A stretch of 10,086 nucleotides of DNA from Brachionus koreanus (GCA_016987375.1 PJRA01000473.1:1555058-1565143); one strand, 5' to 3'. Counted from the first letter of the stretch, positions 1 through 7,900 are shown. Notes: generated from the sequence alone by a model not told the origin. Made by a program: numbers and translations.

Positions 1-58
1 TCCTAACCTCATATACAAATCTTTTAACATGACGAAGATTTTTTTCCAGTACAACCAT
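1..58 (-). CDS. Possible 5' exon of a leftward gene, running off the window
   Basis: On the minus strand an ATG at 58-56 opens a frame that stays open to the window edge and reads MVVLEKNLRHVKRFVYEVR. The codons look coding-like (mixed Val, Leu, Arg, Lys, Glu) in a region where surrounding DNA is mostly A/T runs. A possible splice donor (gttagg) follows the codon for Glu17, so the exon may be only 17 codons. I do not recognise the protein. If the gene is real, it starts next to PHKA and points away from it, so PHKA's missing 5' exons would have to overlap it or lie beyond it. The stretch is short and could be chance. Confidence 0.3.
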   Translation of the reverse strand, partial: MVVLEKNLRHVKRFVYEVR

Positions 59-455
59 TGTAAAAAAAAAAAGTATTTTATAAATATAGTTGTGAATAAT
101 AGTTTACGAAAATAAATAATAATAATTTGTATGCTTTGTTTTCTGTTTCTTAATTAAAAAATTTAGTCTTATGTTTTGATTCACATTTTTAAGGATTTCA
201 AAAATTTAAAATTTTGGTCTAAGTTGTGTTTTTTCGATTCATGTTTTTTATGTTTTGTTAATTCTTATATTGACAAATTTAACATTCACAATGTGGACAC
301 CCAAAAAAAATTTAACAATTCATCCATTCACAGAAAACAGTCAATTTAATGTTGATACTCTGATTATGTATTATGTTTTTGTAAAATAAACAAAGCTGTA
401 TCTAAAAAAAATACTCTCAATCAAATAAAAGCAATAGCAGTTAAATTACCATTGC
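59..455. other. Non-coding A/T-rich stretch
   Basis: No open frame, RNA gene or clear repeat was recognised here. It would be the upstream region of the possible leftward gene at 58-1. It holds several poly(A)/poly(T) runs and loosely repeated phrases of the type gtttt-gattca-t near 173-260. Confidence 0.5.
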
Positions 456-490
456 TGTTTTCCTACACAGTTAGCGTTTGAGGTGGAAAA
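456..490 (+). repeat. Left terminal inverted repeat of the 942-bp element
   Basis: The arm is 35 bp and pairs with 1363-1397. Mismatches fall at four scattered positions, one each in the outer T-run flank, the CTACAC box, the GTTAGCG box and the GAGGT box, so this is a genuine diverged pair and not a low-complexity match. Confidence 0.7.
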
Positions 491-732
491 ATTTCAACTT
501 ATATATTGAAAAACTGCGATTCATACATATATGTTGATATTTATATTTGTGACATAAATGTAGATAATAAAGATACTACATAAGTGTAGAAAAAGAATAA
601 AACTTACATCTATGTAGATAAAATGTAACGGATGTAAATGTTGAAAACTGATAAAACCATGCATATATGTAGAAAAATTTCAACCTAATTTTTTTATACT
701 GGGGCATTTTCAGGATTCGATAATTAATTGAA

Positions 733-1109
733 TTAAAAATATAATTTGTAATTTTTAAATTGTTTATTATAAAACGAAATTAAAAAAAACAAAATAGATA
801 TATTAAAGCATTTGAATTTCTGTTGTAGCTTTATAATTGATTTGATTACTGAAGTGGTAATTGTATCTTTATTTATAATTTGGATCCTTGATGTTGATTG
901 ATTAATTGTAGCTTGATTATCAGATGATTGATTATTGGCAATTTGATCATTAGTTGCTGGTAAAATCGAGTTTTTTTCATTGTTTTTTGCATTTGACTTT
1001 TTGCCTCGCTTTTTCGGTGTGTATTTTTGGCGTTTCTCTTTTACCTCGTCTGATGGTAAAATGCCTCGTCTTTTAGTCTGGAATTGATATTTCAATTTTA
1101 AATGAATCT
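733..1109 (-). CDS. Basic, unrecognised ORF or terminal exon inside the transposon
   Basis: Read leftwards, a pyrimidine-rich tract ending in TTTTTTTTACAG (AG at 1111-1110) is followed by an open frame of about 125 codons to a stop at 735-733. There is no ATG near its start, so it looks like a 3' exon; two bases of its first codon would come from an upstream exon I could not find. The first third is strongly basic, with clusters TKRRG, KEKRQK and PKKRGKK that look like a nuclear localisation signal. The middle is Asn/Gln/Ser-rich, and the last ~25 residues are hydrophobic and A/T-driven. A minus-strand AATAAA at 768-763 lies inside the frame, so the mature 3' end may fall near the stop codon or the frame may end earlier. 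I do not recognise a family; the RRGILP phrase faintly recalls TALE homeodomains, but the helices are absent. It could be a transposon protein remnant or a captured host exon. Confidence 0.35.
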
Positions 1110-1362
1110 CTGTAAAAAAAATTTAATTTAAAATTGATCTATTAATTTAAAAAATTCTACTCTTTAAATAGTATTTTTTTTTTACATTTTGGTTGATTTA
1201 TTTTTCAAGTTTAAAGTAAAAAATTATCAATTAGAATGTTGAAAAAATATTCAAATTTCAATATCTACATTTCGGTAAAATAAAATCAACATAAAAGTAA
1301 AGTTTTTTTAGTGGTGCATCATTAAGACAAACCGTTCAACTTATATGTATAAAATTCTCTGA

Positions 1363-1397
1363 TTTTCAACCTCAATCGCTAACAGTGTAGTAAAACA
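1363..1397 (-). repeat. Right terminal inverted repeat of the 942-bp element
   Basis: This is the reverse-complement partner of 456-490 (31/35). Just outside it, 1403-1408 and 1411-1416 form a perfect 6-bp G/C-rich palindrome with a 2-bp spacer, unusual for this A/T-rich neighbourhood. Its relation to the element end is unknown. Confidence 0.7.
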
Positions 1398-1608
1398 TCT
1401 TCGCAAGCCTGCTTGCCGTATCTTATTTTTATTATTATAAAAATCAACAGCCTAATATATAATCAAAATATTCACTCATTTTAACCTTGAATTTTAAATA
1501 TTTAGAATTATTTGGTCTTATTAACAAAAAAATTGTGTAAATTATTATTTAAAATTTTTGAATTGATAATGATAAAAATAACTTTAAATTAAAATAAAAT
1601 AAATTAAG
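1398..1608. other. Intron or non-coding DNA upstream of the first visible PHKA exon
   Basis: No exon was found here, although other introns of this gene are only 47-51 bp. A/T-rich text leads to the acceptor AAATTAAG at 1601-1608. It probably belongs to a long intron that also contains the transposon. Confidence 0.5.
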
Positions 1609-2866
1609 GCTGTTTTGACTTTGATAGTTCGACAAAAACAGATCTCAATTGGTTTTCCATCAATGGGAAACAATAGTGAAATAAATATAAAATCGTAATG
1701 TTAATTAAATAAAAAAGTTAAAAAATATTTAAATTTTTAAAAAGTCCTTTGCCGAAAGACCAAATATTTAGCTTGATAAAACAAGCCTGGGGAAAAGATA
1801 TTAGTATGATGATGGTCACACAGGAGCTGTTAATATATCTGGCCTTGTTTATTGGAACTGAACCACAATTGTTTCAAGGAATGATTCGATTGAGACTAGG
1901 CTTGATTATTCAAGTAATGATAGGAGAGCTAGAACGTACTTTAAATTGTTCAGGTAATTTGACATTTATTTTTAAATGATCATTTTGTTAAAAAAAAAGA
2001 TTAGTTGAAGAAGCCACAGATCATTTGCTGAATTTAAGTCCATTCGAAATGAAAACTTTGTTGAATATGATTTTAAGTGGTAAAGAAATGGGAGCAACGT
2101 CAATTTATTCATCTCGGCCCTCAAGTTCCATAAGTGACATAGATGACATTAAAAAAGCAGAACTAGAAAGAAGACATCTTAGAGATGAGCTAAAGCAAGG
2201 CTACTCGGTCAAGAACAAACCAATTCTCTTAACGGCTGAAGAAAATGAAAATGAAGACTCAAATGATTCAGATCTAGATAAGCATGGACAGTGGATAAGA
2301 CGTAGAAGACTAGACGGCTCTTTGAACAGAGTTCCGATTGGTTTCTATTCAAAAGTTTGGATGGCTTTAGAAAAAGTACTCTTTAAAAAGAAAATAAAAA
2401 AATTGATTAATAATTTTATTAGTGTCAAGGAATTGAAATTTATGGTTATTCTCTAAATCAAAGTTTGACCAGAGAAATGACAAAAGAAGAGCTTAAATTT
2501 GCTCTTTTAGTTGAAGATGCTTTAAATTTAATCAAAGAGCCAGAATACAGACAGTTGATTGTCGAGGCTTGTATGCTAATGATAATGCTTGCTCAAAATG
2601 AACCCAGATTTTATTTGAATGAAATAATAGTCATCGACGACATAGTAATAAGAGCTAATGAGCTATTTTTACAAGAACAAACCAAGTTTAATGGTGACGC
2701 AACTCTGTGCTGTGCGATCGGAAAGAAGTGTCCAAGCGCTCGAGGAATTTGTGAGCATTTCTATGATTTGGCTCCTTCTGGCCGATTCGGAAGCATGAAT
2801 TATCTTTTCAAAGCTTTAACTCAGCTTTTAAGAATCCAAGAGAATCCCGATTGTATAGTATGCTAG
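1609..2866 (+). CDS. PHKA: Phosphorylase b kinase regulatory subunit alpha, C-terminal 369 residues (5' partial)
   Basis: This is the calmodulin-linked alpha subunit of the hexadecameric phosphorylase kinase that activates glycogen phosphorylase. Exons: 1609-1694, 1745-1953, 2005-2375, 2423-2866; introns of 50, 51 and 47 bp have GT/AG ends and the frame is kept through all joins. Family hallmarks in order are RQKQISIGFPS, LIYLALFIGTEP, RLGLIIQVM, NLSPFEMKTLL-SGKE, GQWIRRRRLDGSLNRVPIGFY, LTREMT, EPEYRQLIVEA and APSGRFGSMNYL. The TREMT, LFLQEQ and APSGRFG phrases favour alpha over beta. An acidic, Ser-rich linker sits in the regulatory region between the SGKE and GQW blocks. The chain ends in CIVC-stop, a CaaX box matching the farnesylated tail of alpha subunits. 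Full-length proteins have about 1,200 residues, so the N-terminal glucoamylase-like two thirds is missing. There is no ATG at the first exon: an in-frame TAA at 1600-1602 lies just before the acceptor. No internal break is seen. Confidence 0.92.
2852..2866 (+). other. C-terminal CaaX prenylation box of PHKA
   Basis: The last codons read Cys-Ile-Val-Cys followed by TAG. Established knowledge: vertebrate PHK alpha and beta subunits end in farnesylated CaaX boxes. A C-terminal Cys at the X position is compatible with farnesyltransferase. Conservation of the box indicates that the 3' end of this gene is under selection or recently functional. Confidence 0.75.
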
Positions 2867-2951
2867 TTTATATGAAAGAATTTGTTGATTGAAATCAATT
2901 ACTCAAAAACTTGTATAATTATAGCAAAATCATTAAATTAATTATTAGGCA

Positions 2952-2957
2952 AATAAA
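2952..2957 (+). terminator. Probable PHKA polyadenylation signal AATAAA
   Basis: This is the first AATAAA after the PHKA stop, 85 bases downstream, followed by T-rich text. A second AATAAA lies at 2979-2984. In DNA this A/T-rich such hexamers are common, so the assignment rests on position. Confidence 0.5.
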
Positions 2958-3270
2958 ATTTTTATTATTCAATACCGAAATAAATTTTTAAAAAAAAGCC
3001 GTGTTTTTTAAATTCTATGAAATAAAATATTCAATGTTTAAATTTGAAGTCAGATTTAAGCTTAATGCTGAATGAGGAAGAAGGATGAAGATTCCTAAAG
3101 CACAAATAAGGTCAAAATCAACATAAACTTTTTTTTTTAGATAATATGAAAAATCAAAAGGTGGAAAAAAACAATTTGAAAATTTATAATATTTCAATAT
3201 TTAACTGAAACATAAAAGGTTTATTACAGCGTCTTCCTTAATAACATTAATTTTCTCTATTATATAATCT
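2958..3270. other. Intergenic A/T-rich DNA with no convincing gene
   Basis: A leftward 60-codon open frame (3197-3015) exists, but its composition (Phe, Tyr, Lys, Leu runs) is what A/T-rich DNA gives by chance. No RNA or repeat was recognised. Confidence 0.45.
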
Positions 3271-3408
3271 TTTTGTTTAAAATTTTAAATTTAGATGTTA
3301 AAGAGAATACAATCGCTCAATTTTACTTCTTATTTTTAATATGATCTCTTCTATTATTTTACATTTTTGTTTCTTTTTTGGTCGTCTATTTTAAAAAATA
3401 AAATATAT
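3271..3408. repeat. Dispersed repeat, intact copy A (~138 bp)
   Basis: Bases 3271-3381 are repeated at 3974-4085 with one substitution and a one-base T-run difference. The continuation 3382-3408 (GTCGTCTATT and following) is repeated at 4380-4410. Copy A is therefore the uninterrupted version of a unit that is split in copy B/C. It holds no ORF. The near-identity implies recent duplication or a young repeat family. Confidence 0.85.
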
Positions 3409-3536
3409 ACTAGTTTCTGAAATCTGTAAGCTACACATAAATTAAATAAAAATCAGATGACAAAACATAAATAAATTTTGGAAATTATTTTTTGAAATTT
3501 TGTTGTTTGTTTGTTAAAAAATGAGGAAAAAAATAG

Positions 3537-3659
3537 ATTGAGTATTTTTGGCAAATAAAATCTGACTTGGAACTAGTTCAATTCTTTTTCAAGAGATATC
3601 CGACCAAGAGATATAAAAGCGACCTCAACCCATGGTTACATGATGCTCATATCTGCTAA
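3537..3659 (+). pseudogene. Unusually protein-like 40-codon open stretch, possible transposase or zinc-finger remnant
   Basis: The frame has no start codon and is rich in Trp, Phe, Tyr, Lys, Arg, Asp, Pro and His, with a block RYKSDLNPWLHDAHIC. The stop TAA is followed by Gln-Cys in the same frame, so a C-x-x-C pair would be present if the stop were a later mutation. Arrangements of the type basic-Trp-Leu-x(n)-Cys-x2-Cys occur near the N-terminus of some hAT-like transposases and related zinc fingers. This is only a resemblance. G+C is visibly higher than the flanks. A competing frame and the minus strand are also partly open, so the coding strand is uncertain. Confidence 0.2.
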
Positions 3660-3833
3660 CAATGTAGACGATCACAAAATAAAGGTTTTGTATCCATTTT
3701 GTTGATCTTCAAAAGACTCATCAACTAGTGTACTAAAACTTATTTTATGTTTTAATAATCTTTTTGTGAAAAATTAAAAAATTACTTTATCTTTTATTCA
3801 CTCCACTTAAAAAAAAATTAATTTATGTGGTTA

Positions 3834-3959
3834 TCACTTTTTGTATGTTTTAGTAATCTTCATCCGCGGAAGAAAGTCAATTCCTTCCAGCTCTTCTAAT
3901 TCAACCATTCTTCTTCTAGCTGTATTAGGTTTAGTGTAATTTAACTTTCGGTTGACCAT
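3834..3959 (-). CDS. Unrecognised 41-residue ORF, charged and coding-like
   Basis: A leftward ATG (3959-3957) to TGA (3836-3834) frame encodes 41 residues with low A/T-bias content: MVNRKLNYTKPNTARRR, then an acidic block MVELEELEGIDFLPRM and a basic tail. The stretch is G+C-richer than its flanks and contains a CCGCGG, rare here. Its upstream edge lies about 15 bases from the start of repeat copy B, so it may be an exon or remnant cut off by that repeat. It could be a small gene, the last piece of a degraded gene, or transposon debris. I do not recognise it. Confidence 0.3.
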   Translation of the reverse strand: MVNRKLNYTKPNTARRRMVELEELEGIDFLPRMKITKTYKK

Positions 3960-3973
3960 AGAAGGATATTTTT

Positions 3974-4085
3974 TTTTGTTTAAAATTATAAATTTAGATG
4001 TTAAAGAGAATACAATCGCTCAATTTTACTTCTTATTTTTAATATGATCTCTTCTATTATTTTACATTTTTGTTTCTTTTTTTGG
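3974..4085. repeat. Dispersed repeat, copy B (5' part, interrupted by the MITE)
   Basis: This is nearly identical to 3271-3381. The match stops exactly where the inverted-repeat element begins and resumes after it at 4373-4410. Confidence 0.85.
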
Positions 4086-4372
4086 CATATTGAAGTTTAT
4101 GATCAAAATTTAATTTTTTATACAAATTTTTAAAAATAGCTTTTTAAATGAAAAATTTAATGCAGAGAAATATTTTCATGAGTAGCATAACATGTTAAAC
4201 TATATTCAACTATTTTGCATAAATCTGCATTTAGAAATTGTTTGCATAAATTTGCACACCTAAAAAATAATATTTATTTTTTGCAATAAATTTTTTACAT
4301 AAAAATATTTTAAAACCTTATTTGAATCATAACTCTTGAGCATGAAATTCTATCATAAAATTCAATTTGCCA
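4083..4372. mobile_element. 290-bp MITE with 21-bp terminal inverted repeats
   Basis: The left end 4083-4103 (TGGCATATTGAAGTTTATGAT) and the reverse complement of the right end 4352-4372 match at 19 of 21 positions. The element sits inside a repeat whose uninterrupted copy is at 3271-3408, so its ends are set by comparison and not only by the inverted repeat. The flanks are both T-runs (4077-4083 and 4373-4379), compatible with a 6-8 bp T-rich target duplication as in hAT-type elements, but the run of identical bases hides its exact length. It has no ORF. Internally TTTGCATAAATYTGCA occurs twice (4214-4229, 4241-4256). It is non-autonomous and the superfamily is not settled. Confidence 0.8.
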
Positions 4373-4410
4373 TTTTTTTGTCGTCTATTCTAAAAAATAA
4401 AAAAATATAT
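4373..4410. repeat. Dispersed repeat, copy C (3' part of copy B, after the MITE)
   Basis: A T-run then GTCGTCTATTCTAAAAAATA matches copy A at 3374-3400 with one substitution, then an A-run of different length. Together with 3974-4085 it makes one repeat copy split by the MITE. Confidence 0.75.
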
Positions 4411-4482
4411 TTCTATTTAAATTTTTTTCCTCTAGAATATTGATAAATTTTTTAAAATATCAGTCATCTTTTTTAATTGAAA

Positions 4483-4617
4483 ATGGAAAACTCAGATAAT
4501 CCTACTTCTCATTTTGTTTCTAAATCTCGACCGACCGACTTAAGTCAAAGTAAAGACTTGACTTTGACTTTTGACCAACTCTGTGTGGCACCTGCTATTA
4601 AGCTTCAAAAAATTTAA
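4483..4617 (+). CDS. Possible 44-residue small ORF upstream of LRGUK
   Basis: ATG at 4483 to TAA at 4615 gives 44 residues of balanced composition (Ser, Thr, Asp, Pro, Leu, one Cys), beginning MENSDNPTSHFVSKSRPTD. The start context AAAATGG is acceptable. It lies 294 bases before the LRGUK start on the same strand, so it might be an upstream ORF in an LRGUK leader, a tiny gene, or chance. The inverted repeat at 4542-4570 is inside it, and part of its peptide (SQSKDLTLTF) simply reflects that repeat. No family is recognised. Confidence 0.22.
   Translation: MENSDNPTSHFVSKSRPTDLSQSKDLTLTFDQLCVAPAIKLQKI
4542..4570. repeat. Perfect 10-bp inverted repeat (hairpin) AAGTCAAAGT / ACTTTGACTT
   Basis: Arms at 4542-4551 and 4561-4570 are exact reverse complements around a 9-base loop. 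The G+C-containing arms are not explained by A/T richness. It could be an RNA hairpin or a binding site upstream of LRGUK; no function can be read from it. Confidence 0.55.
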
Positions 4618-4910
4618 TAGAGAAATTAAATCATTACTTATTTAAAAATACTTATTTAGTATCTTTGACATTAAGAAATGTTCAATAAAAGAAACAATTC
4701 TTTAAATTTTTACTATAAATTACTATAATCAATAGTTAAACAGTTGAAAAAAATTCCATTAATTTTTGCACTTTCTTGTTTCCATGGCAATAAATTTTTT
4801 TTGAAAAAAAAAACGTAAATACTTAAATAAACTTTTATAAATTACATGCATTGAAATAAATTAGCAATTTAGATTTGTTTTTGATAGATAATTACAAAAA
4901 AAAGTTTAAT
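4618..4910 (+). promoter_or_regulatory. LRGUK upstream region, no defined promoter element
   Basis: These are the 293 A/T-rich bases before the LRGUK start codon. TATA-like strings are everywhere in this composition, so none can be singled out. Confidence 0.2.
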
Positions 4911-7900
4911 ATGTCAAACACGAGTCAAGATGAATCAAAAAATGATGGCAGCTTAACAGTAACCTCTTCTCAGTTTTTTTCATTTGTAATTCATAAAATT
5001 AATGCTAATTTCAAATAGGAGCTTAACGAAGAGACAATCACAAAAAATCTATCAAATTTGGGACGAACTGCTGATGGAACAAAATTTGCTTATTTGAATT
5101 TGTCAATTGCTGGCCTCAACTTATCTGATATTAGCTGTCTATCAAAATTTAAAGAAATCCAAACACTTGATTTATCAAATAACAAAATAAACGGTTTGCT
5201 AATATAAATTCAAAACATTTTTTTGTTCAAATGAAAAATTTAAATTTAATTAAAATTCAGATCTATCTGCTTTAAGTGAACTACCATTTCTCCTTTTTCT
5301 GAACGTTTCGAACAATCAAATAGAGAAACTGCTTGATTTCTTACCAACTTACAATTTGAAGGAAGCAGATTTTTCTTTCAACAGAATTTCAGAAATCGGA
5401 AATTTGTCCAATTTTCATTATCTTCAGTCTTTACAATTAAATAGTTTGTTAAAATTTATTTGATTTATTTTCTTCTATAATCAATTCATAAATGTTAAGA
5501 CAATCAAATAAAGCAAATTGAAGGCTTAGAATATTGTCACCGCTTGAAATACTTAAATTTGGCTCACAATTTAATCAAAAAAATTGAAGGCCTGGACAAT
5601 TTACCATTAACTAGACTGGATTTGGTAAATTTAATATTTTGTTCAATTAAACTTTTAATTTATTTTGATTAAGAGGTCTAATCAAATAAAAAAAATTGAA
5701 GGCCTCGAGCCACTTAAGTACCTCCGGCTATTAGATTTATCTGGAAATTTGATTAAATCTATTCATGGAATTCCAGAAAAGCACGAGTTTATTGAACAAA
5801 TTAACTTGGAAAATAATAGAATTGGTTCATTATCAGAAATAGAGCATTTAACAGGCTTAAACCTTTTACGCGACTTGAATCTAATTTCAAATCCAATAAG
5901 GGAAACTGAAGATTATTATTCAGCGGTTATTTTCAAACTGCCCAAACTTGTTTTCTTGGATGCAAAAAAAATAGATTTAACTGATAAAGTAAATGCCAAA
6001 AACTTGTTTCATCCAAGTGCTGAATATATTGCATCTAGAGATCATATGACTAATTTTATTTTCAATATCATACAAGATCATAGAGTCAGAGAGAGGTTAG
6101 CTCTTTTTTTAGAAAAATTAAAAAAATAAATTCAAGTATTTTTTTAGTACATTGCCCAATATTGACTCACCATACCCGATTCTGCTACTTTGTGGTCCTG
6201 AAGGAAGTGGAACATCTTATATGGCAACACGATTAGCAAAACAATTCCCGGAATACTTTGATTATGTGTAAGCTATTGGAAGCTATTGGAAAAAAAAGTG
6301 TTCAATTTGATTTTATTTTAGAGTAACTTATACGACAAAAAGACCAAAAAACCATGAAAAAGACAAAATTGACTATAACTTTATATCAATGCAGGATTTT
6401 GAGAACGATGTTACATTGGTGAGCTTTTTTTTTAAAGTTTTACGAATGACCACACTAGAAGATAATATAACTGTAACACCTACAAGTTGGAAACCTAGAA
6501 AATCCTGTTTTTTATTCATAATCCACCCCCTTAAAGATTTGAAGAAAAACAAAAGTTGCTTGTCTTCAAGTCAAAATATCTCAGGTACTCATAGTCATAA
6601 TTCATTAAATATGCACCAAGTCTGAAAGCTAATAATATCTTCTACAACATGATATATTTATTTTGTATTTTTTTATAACAATTTACCATGATTTTTGACC
6701 AAAGATTATAAAAACATACACTTTTTCCAGTTTTTTTGGATCTAGTCCGAGGTTTACCCTCCGACCCTTACTTTTTTTTACAGATTCTGAAACTAGAGGA
6801 AATTCTGAACAAAATGTTGTGACCACTTTTTATTTTTTTATTTTTAAGCAAAATAAAATTGCTAAAAATAAGTGTAAAATCAGAAAAATTAAACTATATA
6901 CCCATTTATCAGTTGAGAAAAGAAACTAATTTGTCTAAAAGGTCTTTTTCTCATTGCATCATATCTTTCTATACAAAATACAAAATTTAAGAATTAAATT
7001 TTGCGTTTTCTAAAAAGTTGGCTATTCAAAATGATATGTCTAATTCATTGTTTATTTAAACCTAAAAAATTTTATAAAATGAAATTTTGGTTCTGTTGCG
7101 TCATTAATGAAAAAAAGTCTTATCAGCAACAACAGCATTAGTTTGTGAAAAATGTCTAGTTGAAAATGATTATGTGCTTGAAGTAAGAAGGATACAAGAT
7201 TGGTTTAAAAATTATTTGACAGATAACGATAAAATTAGCAACAATAAATGTTTCACTTCAAGAAAAACATCCTTCGTTGGTCAAGCGAAAGCAAGATTTG
7301 TTAACTAGCTAAACCATGAGTTAACATAGAGCATAAATAGCTGTTCCTAAACGTCTAATAAGGAGATCGGATAGACGGGCCCAAGGGTACTAACGTAAAC
7401 ACTACAAAGATAACGTTAGACCTCATTCAGTTAGAAGAACAAAGCAAAGAAATAATAGAAGATATGAAAGGGATCAAACTTTTTTATTCATTTTATTCTT
7501 GTCGGCCAAATGTTTCTCCTTCTGATTATCATCTCTTTCATTCAATGACTCATTTTGCTAGGGGACGACGTTTTACTAACCTAGGCCTAGGTATAGAAGA
7601 GTGAGATGAGTCTTTTGGCTTCAAAAGCCATGAATGGTACAAGGGTACAAGAACTCCTCGATTATAGATGGCTTTCGAGAAAAGAGCATGATATTTTTTT
7701 TAAAAAAAAAGCTAATTATTACTTAATTTTATTGTTAAATTAAAAAATAGCAGAGTTTTTTTAATTAATCTTTTAACTATTAATTTAAAATATATGTGAA
7801 TAGTTAACCTTTAAAATTGGGTAATTATTTCTGGTCACAAAAATTTTACATAAAATTTTATACTTATTCGTATACTTACATTGACGAATAAGTAGTGATA

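Larger units (their letters stand above)
456..1397. mobile_element. Putative 942-bp DNA transposon with 35-bp terminal inverted repeats
   Basis: The left arm (456-490) and the reverse complement of the right arm (1363-1397) match at 31 of 35 positions. Both contain the core CTACAC-W-GTTAGCG-W-TTGAGGT. Inside the left end are subterminal repeats: the pattern TGTAGAWAA occurs near 557, 578, 613 and 668 on the plus strand and once inverted near 1265, and a ~32-bp direct repeat lies at 506-537 and 641-673. Terminal inverted repeats plus subterminal repeats are typical of cut-and-paste DNA transposons. Target duplications are unclear. If the true ends are CACAGT/ACTGTG (starting 466), both flanks are TA, as in Tc1/mariner-type elements; the matching outer bases TGTTTT argue for ends further out. 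No transposase was recognised, so it is probably non-autonomous, or its one ORF (733-1109, minus) is a remnant or captured exon. Confidence 0.65.

Noticed and set aside
733..1109. TALE homeodomain reading of the KRRGILP phrase
   Set aside because: After the phrase there is no helix 1-3 pattern and no WF-x-N recognition helix; the resemblance is limited to a few basic residues.
1403..1416. Short G/C palindrome GCAAGC-CT-GCTTGC considered as a Helitron-type terminal hairpin
   Set aside because: No CTRR end follows it on either strand and no Rep/helicase sequence is present; it stays an unexplained palindrome.
1495..1580. Possible extra PHKA exon after the acceptor-like TATTTAG near 1503
   Set aside because: The frame is open but reads only Leu/Lys/Ile/Phe-type A/T codons and does not resemble the expected PHKA sequence before AVLTLIVRQKQ.
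3015..3197. Leftward 60-codon open frame between the two genes
   Set aside because: Its Phe/Tyr/Lys/Leu-heavy content is what A/T-rich DNA yields by chance; no motif, splice site or neighbour supports it.
4959..4972. Alternative exon 1 donor at 4973 (CA|GTTTTT)
   Set aside because: It would put exon 2 out of frame and destroy ELNEETITKNL; the donor GTAACC at 4959 keeps the frame.
6096..6129. LRGUK reading frame ending at the TAA at 6129, giving an LRR-only protein
   Set aside because: A donor at 6096 and acceptor before 6148 continue into TLPNIDSPYPILLLCGPE, which matches the conserved LRR-to-kinase linker, so the stop is intronic.
6389..6625. Rightward 78-codon frame starting inside exon 7 of LRGUK
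   Set aside because: It is read-through of the LRGUK frame past the GTGAGC donor into intron 7. Splicing to 8299 restores the conserved GKFI sequence in phase.
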